Assembly (NCBI GenBank): GCA_038209775.1
Contig: JBBQXK010000002.1
Span: forward strand, 91,832 to 155,831
Source: JBBQXK01 sp038209775
GTDB lineage: Bacteria; Pseudomonadota; Alphaproteobacteria; Rhodobacterales; Rhodobacteraceae
DNA: 64,000 bases
Direction: 5' to 3'
In this document: positions 27,188 through 36,064 of the stretch, piece after piece
How positions within the stretch are numbered: the first letter of the stretch is position 1
Layout of the letters: each line of letters begins with the position of its first letter
The notes under the pieces: generated by a model
Database searches by the model: none
What the model saw: only the letters and a program-made list of their open reading frames with translations
Told to the model about the DNA's origin: nothing
Made by a program: the position numbers and the translations under genes

Positions 27188-27778
27188 TCACGTGCCTGCC
27201 AGCAACACGGCATGCCGTGCCACATAGTCGGCCCGCACCACGGCAGGCGCGCGCAGCCGGATTTCGAGCCCCCGGATCAGGTCGCGCGGGCAGGTGCCGA
27301 ACAGCCGGTCCGCTTCGGCCATGGTGAACCCCGCGATCTGGGTGGCCTCCATCCAGGCAGAGACGCGGTCGGCAGCCTTGATTGCCTTTTTCACCGGCGC
27401 AGGCAGCATGGCGGGCAGACCGAACCGCAGATGCACCGCCGCCGTCAGCCGTTCATCCAGCGCGCCATATCCCGGCCCGACGGCGGCCTTGACCGGGCTT
27501 ATCATGTCGCCGATCACATACTCGGGTGCATCATGCAACAACGCCGCCAGCCGCCACCGCAATGGCTGGGCGGGGTTCATCCGGGTAAAGATATCCTCAA
27601 CCAAAAGCGAGTGTTCGGCCACGGAATAGGGCCAGTCACCAACGGTTTGCCCGTTCCAGCGGGCGACGAAGGCCAGCCCGTGGGCGATATCTTCAACCTC
27701 AATATCCAAAGGTGACGGGTCGAGGAGGTCAAGCCTGCGGCCCGAGAGCATCCTTTGCCAGGCGCGGGGCTGTTTCAT
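27188..27778 (-). CDS. HD-domain phosphohydrolase (YfbR-like)
   Basis: 196-residue protein. The HD metal site is visible as VAEHSLLV followed by ALLHDAPEYVIGD, with a later Asp in IKAADRVSAWMEA, the order seen in YfbR-type 5'-deoxynucleotidases. The opening RMLSGRRLDLLDPSPLDIEV is shared by many Rhodobacterales HD hydrolases. It probably removes phosphate from a nucleotide; substrate unknown. The start at 27778 gives the family's usual N terminus. It lies 174 bp upstream of the giant gene on the same strand and is divergent from ahcY. Confidence 0.85.
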   Translation of the reverse strand: MKQPRAWQRMLSGRRLDLLDPSPLDIEVEDIAHGLAFVARWNGQTVGDWPYSVAEHSLLVEDIFTRMNPAQPLRWRLAALLHDAPEYVIGDMISPVKAAVGPGYGALDERLTAAVHLRFGLPAMLPAPVKKAIKAADRVSAWMEATQIAGFTMAEADRLFGTCPRDLIRGLEIRLRAPAVVRADYVARHAVLLAGT

Positions 27779-27875
27779 CGCAAATCCTTCGGCTGCCACC
27801 AACATAGACCAATGCCACCCCGCAACTTCAAGGGCACCTTTTCGGGACGGGGCTGCACATCCGGTTGCGGACTGA

Positions 27876-27904
27876 TTGTCCAACCCCCCCGGGCGTGCTA
27901 TCTG
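27876..27904 (+). promoter_or_regulatory. Candidate ahcY promoter
   Basis: TTGTCC (27876–27881), 17 bases, TATCTG (27899–27904), then an AAGGAG ribosome binding site before the ATG at 27938. No SAH or SAM riboswitch could be recognised in the short leader. Confidence 0.4.
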
Positions 27905-27937
27905 CCCGCCCAACCACGTGAATAAGGAGTACGCCGG

Positions 27938-29326
<1,389 letters not shown>

Positions 29327-29414
29327 TCCCTGAATCGGTCAACTTTCTGCCGCGTTTACCGTTGATTGTCGTTTGGTAGTGAATAATCCGCCGCGACAAG
29401 CAAAGGGGCACAAA

Positions 29415-30029
29415 ATGGCAACCGAAGAGAAGCGTAACCGTGAACAGCAGCGCGAAGATCTGCTGCAAGTGATGCCCAAGGGTGGCGTCGTGGCCGAGAT
29501 CGGCGTGTGGGAGGGTGAATTCTCCCACCGCATCCTTGATGTGTGCAAACCCAAAAAGCTGCACCTGATCGACCCGTGGCAGTTCATGCCCGAGTTTCGG
29601 AATACCTGCTTTGGCCGGTTGAAGAACGAATTCACCATGGACGACAAGTTTGCCGAGGTGCAGGCCACCTTTGCGAATGAACGCCGGGTGGAACTGCACC
29701 GGGCCACGTCGGAAGATGCACTTGCGACGTTTGCCGACCATTCGCTGGACTGGGCGTATGTCGATGGCAACCACAATGAACCCTACGTCACGAACGACAT
29801 CGCGCTGTGCCTGCAAAAGGTGAAACCCTGCGGCGTGATCGCGGGTGACGATTTCAACTGGAAGGCGTTTGCCCTTGGTGGCCCGGTTCGCCGCGCCGTT
29901 GAAGGGGCGCTGCGGCGTCTGGGCGATCAGGCTGCGTTCGAACGGATCGGCAGCCAGTGGATCATCCGCCTGAACCGCCCCGACGTGAAGCCGGTCGAAA
30001 AACCCGCGCGCGTCCGCCGGGCAGCTTGA
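29415..30029 (+). CDS. Class I SAM-dependent methyltransferase family protein
   Basis: 204-residue soluble protein. It carries a Rossmann motif I (VVAEIGVWEGEFSHRIL), an acidic motif II (KLHLIDPWQF) and LDWAYVDGNHNEPYVTNDI, the pattern of the methyltransferase_24 / cephalosporin hydroxylase-like group. The target is unknown; many relatives act on glycans. The start at 29415 has AAAGGGG upstream. It is followed by a good terminator. Confidence 0.8.
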   Translation: MATEEKRNREQQREDLLQVMPKGGVVAEIGVWEGEFSHRILDVCKPKKLHLIDPWQFMPEFRNTCFGRLKNEFTMDDKFAEVQATFANERRVELHRATSEDALATFADHSLDWAYVDGNHNEPYVTNDIALCLQKVKPCGVIAGDDFNWKAFALGGPVRRAVEGALRRLGDQAAFERIGSQWIIRLNRPDVKPVEKPARVRRAA

Positions 30030-30069
30030 ACGGTTTCCACCGTCAACCATTGCGTGTCGTGAATTGGCA

Positions 30070-30095
30070 GGGCGGTCCTTCTGGATCGCCCTTTC
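30070..30095 (+). terminator. Intrinsic terminator after the methyltransferase gene
   Basis: GGGCGGTCC (30070–30078) and GGATCGCCC (30083–30091) pair with one G·T, 4-base loop, followed by TTTCGATT. It lies 40 bp after the stop at 30029. Confidence 0.7.
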
Positions 30096-30238
30096 GATTG
30101 GCCGGGCCATATTTTTTGCCCGCGGTGAAATACGGGAACCGATTCCCCTTGTGGGGCGGTCCGCGTTGCCTAATCTGCATGCGGTCCGACACCGGCACCC
30201 CGAAACGGGGGCCAGCACCAGTTTAAAGGGAGATTGCC

Positions 30239-30580
30239 ATGAGTAAACGAGACGACCTGATCGCGACCTATGCCGGTGACCTGCGCAACAAATGCAAGGT
30301 TGAGCCTGACATGGCGCTTTTGACCAAGGTGACCATCGGCTGCGGTCCGGCGATCTATAACGCCGACAGTGCGACCGTGGCCGGGACAGACCCGTCCGAA
30401 CTGGAAACCGTCAAGAAGAACTTCCTGATGAAAAAGCTGGGCTTGTCCGACAGCCCCGCCCTGACCGAGGCGATCAACGCCGTGATCGAAACCTATGGCC
30501 GGTCCGAGCGCAACAAGTACCGCGCCGTCGTCTATTACATGCTGACCAAGCATTTCGGCAAGGAAGCCGTCTACAAGTGA
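30239..30580 (+). CDS. DUF2853 family protein
   Basis: 113-residue cytoplasmic helical protein matching the DUF2853 pattern: SKRDDLIATYAGDLRNK at the start and YRAVVYYMLTKHFGKE at the end. The function of the family is unknown. AAAGGGAGA precedes the start. It stands alone between two terminators. Confidence 0.85.
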   Translation: MSKRDDLIATYAGDLRNKCKVEPDMALLTKVTIGCGPAIYNADSATVAGTDPSELETVKKNFLMKKLGLSDSPALTEAINAVIETYGRSERNKYRAVVYYMLTKHFGKEAVYK

Positions 30581-30593
30581 CCCCTGCCGCGCC

Positions 30594-30623
30594 TGCCGGC
30601 CCTGGCGGGCCGGCACGCCCCTT
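30594..30623 (+). terminator. Intrinsic terminator after the DUF2853 gene
   Basis: TGCCGGCCC and GGGCCGGCA (30594–30602 / 30607–30615) form a 9-bp stem with a 4-base loop, followed by CGCCCCTTT. It lies 13 bp after the stop. Confidence 0.65.
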
Positions 30624-30640
30624 TACATGAGCCATCCGCG

Positions 30641-31840
30641 ATGACCTTGCCTGCTGATACCCAGCCTGCGGACACCACCGTCTATCCGATCATCGCCGCG
30701 ATTGCCGTCTGCCACATGCTCAATGACCTGATGCAGTCGCTGATCCCGGCGATCTATCCGCTGCTGAAGGCAAACCTTGCCCTCAGTTTCAGCCAGATCG
30801 GTCTGATCACCCTTGTGTTTCAGGGGATTGCCTCGATCCTGCAACCATTGGTGGGGCTTTACACCGACCGCCGGCCCCTGCCCTATGCCCTCGCCTCGGC
30901 GATGGCCTTCACGCTGGCGGGGCTGGTGATGCTGGCACATGCCGACAGTTTTGGCATGGTCCTTGGGTCGGTCGCGCTGATCGGCCTTGGGTCGTCGATC
31001 TTTCACCCCGAATCGTCGCGCATCGCGCGGCTGGCGGCGGGGATGCGCCCGGGGTTCGCGCAATCGGTGTTTCAGGTTGGCGGCAACGCAGGGTCATCGC
31101 TGGGGCCATTGGCGGCGGCGTTCATCGTCTTGCCGCGCGGGCAGGGGTCGATCGAATGGATCGCGGGCGTGGCACTGGTCGGCATGGTGATCCTCACGCT
31201 GGTGGGCCGCTGGTTCGTGCAGGAAGGGGCATCGCGGGCCCGCGCCGGGCGCGCCCGTGCCGCCGCCCAGCCGTCGCTGCCCGCCGGACGCGTCACCCTG
31301 GCCATTGCGGTTCTGGTGGCGCTGATGTTCTCCAAGTTTGTCTATCTGACCAGCTTTTCCAGCTACTACACGTTCTACCTGATCGAGCGGTTCGGGGTGG
31401 GCGTCGGCCAGTCGCAGATCCTGCTGTTCGTGTTTCTGGCTGCCGTCGCGGTCGGCACCATCATCGGCGGCCCCATCGGGGACCGGATCGGCCGCAAGCG
31501 GGTGATCTGGCTGTCGATCCTGGGGGTGTTTCCGCTGTCGGTCGTGTTGCCGCATCTGGGGCTTGAGGGGACGGTGGTCGTGTCGGCCCTTGCAGGCATC
31601 ATGCTGGCCTCGGCATTCCCCGCAATCATCGTCTATGCGCAGGATCTGATGCCGCGGCACACCGGGTCGGTTGCCGGGCTGTTCTTTGGCCTTGCCTTCG
31701 GCATGGGGGCCATCGGCGCCGCCGCCCTTGGGGCCATCGCCGACCGGCAGGGCATCGTCGCAGTCTACCACCTTTGCGCCTGGCTGCCGCTGATCGGTGT
31801 GCTGGCGGTGTTCCTGCCCAACCTGCGCACCACACGCTGA
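30641..31840 (+). CDS. MFS transporter, fosmidomycin-resistance (Fsr) type
   Basis: 399-residue inner-membrane protein with twelve predicted helices. It shows the Fsr-type features: ICHMLNDLMQSLIPAIYPLL-like first helix (here AVCHMLNDLMQSLIPAIYPL), LVGLYTDRRP as the MFS motif A loop, and GGPIGDRIGRKRVIW between helices 8 and 9. Homologues export fosmidomycin and other small molecules by proton antiport; the natural substrate is not known. It is convergent with the EVE/DUF1761 gene and shares a terminator with it. Confidence 0.88.
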   Translation: MTLPADTQPADTTVYPIIAAIAVCHMLNDLMQSLIPAIYPLLKANLALSFSQIGLITLVFQGIASILQPLVGLYTDRRPLPYALASAMAFTLAGLVMLAHADSFGMVLGSVALIGLGSSIFHPESSRIARLAAGMRPGFAQSVFQVGGNAGSSLGPLAAAFIVLPRGQGSIEWIAGVALVGMVILTLVGRWFVQEGASRARAGRARAAAQPSLPAGRVTLAIAVLVALMFSKFVYLTSFSSYYTFYLIERFGVGVGQSQILLFVFLAAVAVGTIIGGPIGDRIGRKRVIWLSILGVFPLSVVLPHLGLEGTVVVSALAGIMLASAFPAIIVYAQDLMPRHTGSVAGLFFGLAFGMGAIGAAALGAIADRQGIVAVYHLCAWLPLIGVLAVFLPNLRTTR

Positions 31841-31973
31841 CGGGTTTGAGACAAATGCAGCGGGCTTGATGCTGGCGCACGCGCCCTGATTCGGGTATCC
31901 AGCAATGGTCAGGGCAGTACGCCCGGGACCCTTATCAGAACACGTGCGGTGCTTGGGGAGCGCGTGGGGTGGA

Positions 31974-32016
31974 TGGAGGGTCCCGTAGGGGTGCGGGGCC
32001 CTCCATTTTGTTTTCC
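31974..32016. terminator. Terminator between convergent genes
   Basis: ATGGAGGG (31974–31981) pairs with CCCTCCAT (32000–32007), with an inner CCCG/CGGG pair, then TTTTGTTTT on the plus strand. It serves the MFS gene and probably, in reverse, the minus-strand DUF1761 gene whose stop is at 32022. Confidence 0.75.
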
Positions 32017-32021
32017 CGCCC

Positions 32022-32417
32022 TCAGAACAGCGTCAGGATCGCGCCCATGATGGCGCAGCCGACCACCGCATTCACCCCGTCGATCACCGTCAGCGCTGCA
32101 GGCCGCATCGCAAAGGCATAGTTCATCGCCATCCATGGCGTGATCATGAACGCCCCAAACCCCAGTCCCGACACCACCCCCGCGCCCAGCGTCACCACGC
32201 CCGAGGTGGCAAACACATGCCGCATCATCCCCGCCACGATCACCATGGCGACAAGGCCCACGACAAACGGCATCGCACTTCCATTGCCCTGCGGCTTGCC
32301 CATCTCATCGACAGGCACCCCCGCCGCCCTGATCCACGGCTTCGACATCGACATGTACCAGACCGCGCCAAAACCAAAGGCCCCCAGCGCCGCCGCAATC
32401 ACGTTCAGAAATTCCAT
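32022..32417 (-). CDS. DUF1761 family membrane protein (alternative internal start)
   Basis: 131-residue protein with four hydrophobic helices, for example AAALGAFGFGAVWYMSMSKPW and LGAGVVSGLGFGAFMITPW, matching the DUF1761 pattern. It is in the same frame as the EVE protein. Its ATG at 32417 has AGGAG six bases upstream, a strong ribosome binding site that argues for independent translation. Role unknown. Confidence 0.65.
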   Translation of the reverse strand: MEFLNVIAAALGAFGFGAVWYMSMSKPWIRAAGVPVDEMGKPQGNGSAMPFVVGLVAMVIVAGMMRHVFATSGVVTLGAGVVSGLGFGAFMITPWMAMNYAFAMRPAALTVIDGVNAVVGCAIMGAILTLF

Positions 32418-32948
32418 GCTTCGCTCCTGCCGTCTCGCCTTTTCCAGCTTCACCTTGCACAAATACTCCACGGGGGGTGCGGGCGGTGTTAAACCCCCCC
32501 CATCAGCCCGATCAACCGGCGCAACCCCACATCCCTCAACCCCACCCATCCCGCAGACGATGCGCCACTCTTCCGGTGTCACCGGCTGCACCGACAGGCG
32601 GCTGTTGTTCACCAGCACCATCGCCTCAAGCCCCGGCTGCACCTTGCAGTCGTCCAGCGTCACCGCCCGTACAAATGGCCGCACGGCGCGGATCCACACG
32701 CAATCCCAGCGCGGGTCATCCGTCGTCGAATCCGGTGCGCTCAACCGGCAGACCTCGACGATCCCCACCACTTCCTTGCCGATGTTGGAGTGGTAGTAGA
32801 ACCCCAGATCCCCAAGTTCCATCGCCCGCATGTTGTTGCGCGCCTGATAGTTGCGCACGCCGTGCCACTCCTCGCCCTCTGCACCCTTTGCCACCTGCTG
32901 ATCCCAGCTCCAGGTGTCGGGCTCCGATTTGAACAGCCAGTGCCGCAT
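32022..32948 (-). CDS. EVE domain protein, open in frame into a DUF1761 membrane domain
   Basis: 308-residue reading frame. Residues 1–140 are an EVE domain (RHWLFKSEPDTWSW at the start, GVRNYQARNNMRAMELGD, then VTPEEWRIVCGMGG), a fold that binds modified bases. EVE proteins normally stop soon after that point. Here the frame stays open through a Gly/Pro-rich stretch of about 35 codons and enters the DUF1761 protein (MEFLNVIAAALGAFGFG) without a stop. Either this is a real fusion, or the EVE gene lost its stop and the membrane protein is still made from its own start at 32417. The gene start overlaps the YciI stop by one base. Confidence 0.75.
   Translation of the reverse strand: MRHWLFKSEPDTWSWDQQVAKGAEGEEWHGVRNYQARNNMRAMELGDLGFYYHSNIGKEVVGIVEVCRLSAPDSTTDDPRWDCVWIRAVRPFVRAVTLDDCKVQPGLEAMVLVNNSRLSVQPVTPEEWRIVCGMGGVEGCGVAPVDRADGGGLTPPAPPVEYLCKVKLEKARRQERSMEFLNVIAAALGAFGFGAVWYMSMSKPWIRAAGVPVDEMGKPQGNGSAMPFVVGLVAMVIVAGMMRHVFATSGVVTLGAGVVSGLGFGAFMITPWMAMNYAFAMRPAALTVIDGVNAVVGCAIMGAILTLF
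32448..32477 (-). repeat. Dispersed GGAGTATTTG element, copy 1 (diverged)
   Basis: Minus strand reads GTGGAGTATTTGTGCAAGG, related to the three better-conserved copies at 42662, 51735 and 55143. It lies in the stretch joining the EVE and DUF1761 reading frames. Confidence 0.5.
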
Positions 32949-33220
32949 CAGCCGATCACCTTGTTCCACGCGCGGATCGCCACGCTTTCAAACAGCCCCG
33001 CCCGCGCATAGGGGTCAGCGGCGGCCCAGGCGTGGGCGGCCTCGATATCGGGCACTTCCAGCACGATCAGGCTGCCGTTCATGCGCCCCTCGGCGTCAAG
33101 GAATGGCCCCGCCAACTCCACCACGCCGCTGGATTTCAGATGCTCGACATGCGCCGGGCGGTTGTCGAGGCGGGTTTGCAGGGCGCCGGGTTTGTCGATG
33201 CAGATCAGGGCTACGCGCAT
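32948..33220 (-). CDS. YciI family protein
   Basis: 90-residue small protein of the YciI/YCII fold, with VALICIDKPGALQTRLDNRP, SGVVELAGPFLDAEGRMNG and DIEAAHAWAAADPYARAGLF, including the conserved His–Asp pair (H24 in AHVEH, D69 in ADPY). The biochemical role is not firmly known. It sits between gpsA (4 bp upstream) and the EVE gene (1-base overlap), a gene order common in Rhodobacterales. Confidence 0.9.
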   Translation of the reverse strand: MRVALICIDKPGALQTRLDNRPAHVEHLKSSGVVELAGPFLDAEGRMNGSLIVLEVPDIEAAHAWAAADPYARAGLFESVAIRAWNKVIG

Positions 33221-33224
33221 GGTA

Positions 33225-34172
33225 TCACTCCGTGGTCAGGGGCCGGGATAGCAGATCGTGGACGGCCTGCGCCAGTGTCACGCGGCCTGCGACCAGTGCT
33301 GCCACCATCATCGTCAGGGGCATTTCCACCCCGTGCCTTTCGGCAAGGCGAAGAGCGGCACCGGCGGTGGCCGCACCCTCGACCGTCTCGCCCTGCGGTG
33401 CGGGCTGGCCCGACCCCAGCGCCAGCCCGCGGCGATAGTTGCGCGAACGGTCCGATGTGCAGGTCAGCACCAGATCGCCAAGGCCCGCCAGACCGGTCAA
33501 GGTCTCGGCCCGGCCCCCCATGGCCAGCGCCAGCCGCGTCATCTCGGCCTGACCGCGCGCGATGACGGCGGCGCGGGCCGACAGGCCAAGGCCCGCCCCC
33601 ATCGTCACCCCCGCCGCGATGGCGATCACGTTCTTCAGGGCACCGCCCAGTTCCGCCCCGGTCACGTCGGTCGTGCGATAAAGCCGCAGCGTCGGCAGGG
33701 CGAGTTTCATCTGCACCGCCTCGGCACCCAAGGCATTGGCGCAGGCCAGCACCATTGCCGTCGGCAGCCCGGCGGCGATATCGGCGGCAAAGCCCGGTCC
33801 GGTCAGCAACCCCGCCAGCACCCCCGGCACCGCATCGTGGATCAGCGCCACCGACCCGCGCAGGGTGTTCAGGTCGATCCCCTTGGCGCAGGAAATCACC
33901 GGCCCGCGCGTCAGTGCCCGGCCATGTTCCACCAGAAACGCCGCCTGCGCCTGCATCGGCACCGCCAGCAGCGTCAGCCCCGCATCAGGATCGGGCGTGT
34001 CGCGCACCACCACGGCGTCGGGCAGCCGCACCCCCGGCAGACGGGTGGATTCGCGCCGCTGTGCCAGACCCGGATCGCGCCCCATCAGCCGCACCTCGTG
34101 TCCCGCCCGCGCCAGCACGACCGCCAGCGCCGTGCCAAACGCCCCGGCCCCCAGAACCTGAATGACCGTCAC
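33225..34172 (-). CDS. gpsA: Glycerol-3-phosphate dehydrogenase [NAD(P)+]
   Basis: 315-residue cytosolic enzyme reducing dihydroxyacetone phosphate to sn-glycerol 3-phosphate for phospholipid synthesis. It has the N-terminal nucleotide-binding VLGAGAFGTALAVVLARAGH, the conserved ISCAKGID, the catalytic Lys region in GGALKNVIAIAAG, and LAGLGDLVLTCTSDRSRN near the C terminus. Start overlaps the tsaD stop by four bases (ATGA). Confidence 0.96.
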   Translation of the reverse strand: MTVIQVLGAGAFGTALAVVLARAGHEVRLMGRDPGLAQRRESTRLPGVRLPDAVVVRDTPDPDAGLTLLAVPMQAQAAFLVEHGRALTRGPVISCAKGIDLNTLRGSVALIHDAVPGVLAGLLTGPGFAADIAAGLPTAMVLACANALGAEAVQMKLALPTLRLYRTTDVTGAELGGALKNVIAIAAGVTMGAGLGLSARAAVIARGQAEMTRLALAMGGRAETLTGLAGLGDLVLTCTSDRSRNYRRGLALGSGQPAPQGETVEGAATAGAALRLAERHGVEMPLTMMVAALVAGRVTLAQAVHDLLSRPLTTE

Positions 34173-35239
34173 GCGCGCGCCCCCTTCTTGCCGCTGCCGA
34201 TCAGGGGGGCGGCGGTCCGGTCCAGTGGCCAGCGGGGCCGCGCCGACAGGTCCATCGCGTCACGCCGGCCCATCCCGTATAACTCGATCCCTGCCCAGGC
34301 GATCATCGCGGCATTGTCGGTACAAAGGGCCAGCGGTGGTGCCAGGAACGGCAGCCCAGCCGCCGCCGCCACCGCCTCCAGCCCCGCACGGATTGTCCGG
34401 TTCGCCGCCACCCCGCCCGCCACCGCCAGCGCCTCTACCTGCCCCAAAGCCAGGGCACGCCGCGTCTTTTCCACCAGCACATCGGCCACCGCCCGCTGGA
34501 ACCCGGCACACAGATCGGCCCGATCCTGCACCCGAAGGCCCCCTTCAGCCGCCACCAGCGTATCACGTTGCCGTAAAACGGCGGTCTTGAGGCCCGAGAA
34601 ACTCAGGTCACACCCCGCCCGGTCCAGCAATGGCCGGGGCAGCGCAAACCGTCGCGCATCACCCGCCATCGCCGCCGCTTCCACCGCAGGCCCGCCGGGC
34701 TGCGACAGGCCCAGCACACGCGCCACCTTGTCGAACGCCTCGCCCGGGGCATCGTCGATCGACCCGCCCAGACGGGTGAAATCATCCGGCCCAGCCACCC
34801 GCAAGAACTGGCAATGCCCGCCGGAAACCAGCAGCATCAGATAGGGAAACGCCAGCCCGTCGGTCAGCCGTGGGGTCAACGCATGGCCGGCCAGATGGTT
34901 CACCCCGATCAGCGGCAGACCGGTCGCGGCGCACAGCCCCTTGGCCAGCATCACCCCCGACAGCACCCCCCCGATCAGCCCCGGCCCCGACGTGACCGCA
35001 ATCGCGTCCAGGTCGCGCAATCCCAGACCCGCCAGCGCCAGCGCCGCCTCGACGCAATGGTCAAGACGTTCGGCATGGGCGCGGGCGGCGATCTCGGGGA
35101 CCACACCGCCAAAGGCCGCGTGCAGGGACGCCTGCCCCTCGACCACCGACGACAGGATTGTGCCCGATGCCCCCATCCCGCGCACCACGGCGGCGGCGGT
35201 GTCGTCGCAGCTTGATTCGATGCCAAGGACTGTCAGCAT
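34169..35239 (-). CDS. tsaD: tRNA N6-adenosine threonylcarbamoyltransferase
   Basis: 356-residue member of the Kae1/Qri7/YgjD family that, with TsaB and TsaE, adds the t6A modification to tRNAs reading ANN codons. Visible motifs are LGIESSCDDTAAAVV at the start, the metal-binding VNHLAGHAL, LMLLVSGGHCQFLRV and LAVAGGVAANRTIR. Normal length. First gene of the tsaD–gpsA–YciI–EVE operon; divergent from hemD with 48 bp between starts. Confidence 0.96.
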   Translation of the reverse strand: MLTVLGIESSCDDTAAAVVRGMGASGTILSSVVEGQASLHAAFGGVVPEIAARAHAERLDHCVEAALALAGLGLRDLDAIAVTSGPGLIGGVLSGVMLAKGLCAATGLPLIGVNHLAGHALTPRLTDGLAFPYLMLLVSGGHCQFLRVAGPDDFTRLGGSIDDAPGEAFDKVARVLGLSQPGGPAVEAAAMAGDARRFALPRPLLDRAGCDLSFSGLKTAVLRQRDTLVAAEGGLRVQDRADLCAGFQRAVADVLVEKTRRALALGQVEALAVAGGVAANRTIRAGLEAVAAAAGLPFLAPPLALCTDNAAMIAWAGIELYGMGRRDAMDLSARPRWPLDRTAAPLIGSGKKGARA

Positions 35240-35287
35240 GGGCGCGCCGGTTGTCAGGGGACGGGCTTGCGGGGTAACACCGCACCC

Positions 35288-36001
35288 ATGGCTTCACAAT
35301 CCCGCGCCATCCGCATTCTGCTGACCCGCCCCGCCGATCAGGGCGCGCGGTTTGCCGATGACCTGCGGGGCCGGTTCGGCACCCGGATCGAGATCACCGA
35401 AAGCCCCCTCATCGCGCCCCGGATGGTGACGGCGGCGCTGCCGGATGGCCCGTTCGACGCGGTGATCTTCACCTCGGAAACCGCTGTCCTTGCGACGCGG
35501 GGCCTTGTCGGCCTGCCCCGGACGGCCTTTGCCGTGGGCCGTCGCACGGCCACGGCCGCACAGGCCGCCGGATTTGACACGCGCTCTGCCGAAGGCGATG
35601 CGGCGGCCTTGGTGGCGATGCTGACCGATGCCGCTCCCTCGCGGGTGTTGCACCTGCACGGTCAGGACACGCGGGGCGACGTGGTGGGGCATCTGCGCCG
35701 CGCCGGGATGATGGCCGAGGGGGCGGTGGTCTATGTGCAGGACGCCCGGCCCCTGACCGCCCGCGCGCAGGACTGGCTGCGTGGTGACCAGCCGGTGATC
35801 GTGCCGCTGTTCTCGCCCCGCACGGCCAGCCTGTTTTCAACCATCCCAGCCCTTGCGCCCCTGTGGCTGGCCGCACTCAGCCCGGCGGTGGATGCGGCGG
35901 CAGGTTTCACCGCCGCCCGCCGGGTGACCGCCCTGCGCCCGGATGCCCCGGCGATGCTGGATGCAGTGGGCTTGTTGCTGGGTGACCCCGCGAACCCTTG
36001 A
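35288..36001 (+). CDS. hemD: Uroporphyrinogen-III synthase
   Basis: 237-residue enzyme that cyclises hydroxymethylbilane for heme and other tetrapyrroles. The sequence is weakly conserved in this family; recognisable parts are RILLTRPADQGARFADDL, FDAVIFTSETAVLATRG, FAVGRRTATAAQAAGFDT and VPLFSPRTASLFSTI. The ATG at 35288 was preferred over a TTG at 35267. The order hemD–mic60–hemY downstream strongly supports the call. Confidence 0.88.
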   Translation: MASQSRAIRILLTRPADQGARFADDLRGRFGTRIEITESPLIAPRMVTAALPDGPFDAVIFTSETAVLATRGLVGLPRTAFAVGRRTATAAQAAGFDTRSAEGDAAALVAMLTDAAPSRVLHLHGQDTRGDVVGHLRRAGMMAEGAVVYVQDARPLTARAQDWLRGDQPVIVPLFSPRTASLFSTIPALAPLWLAALSPAVDAAAGFTAARRVTALRPDAPAMLDAVGLLLGDPANP

Positions 36002-36064
36002 GGCGCAGGGCCAGACCGACTAGGTTTTCCCCAAAGGACGCTCGGTCCGCGACAGGAGCATGCC

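Noticed and set aside
27779..27937. SAH or SAM riboswitch upstream of ahcY
   Set aside because: The leader is short and none of the conserved cores of these riboswitches could be found.
31841..31973. Possible small RNA before the shared terminator
   Set aside because: A good terminator follows, but no promoter-like sequence or family match was seen, and the terminator is explained by the MFS gene.
35267..36001. Longer hemD starting at TTG 35267
   Set aside because: The ATG at 35288 fits the family N terminus; the extra seven residues have no support.
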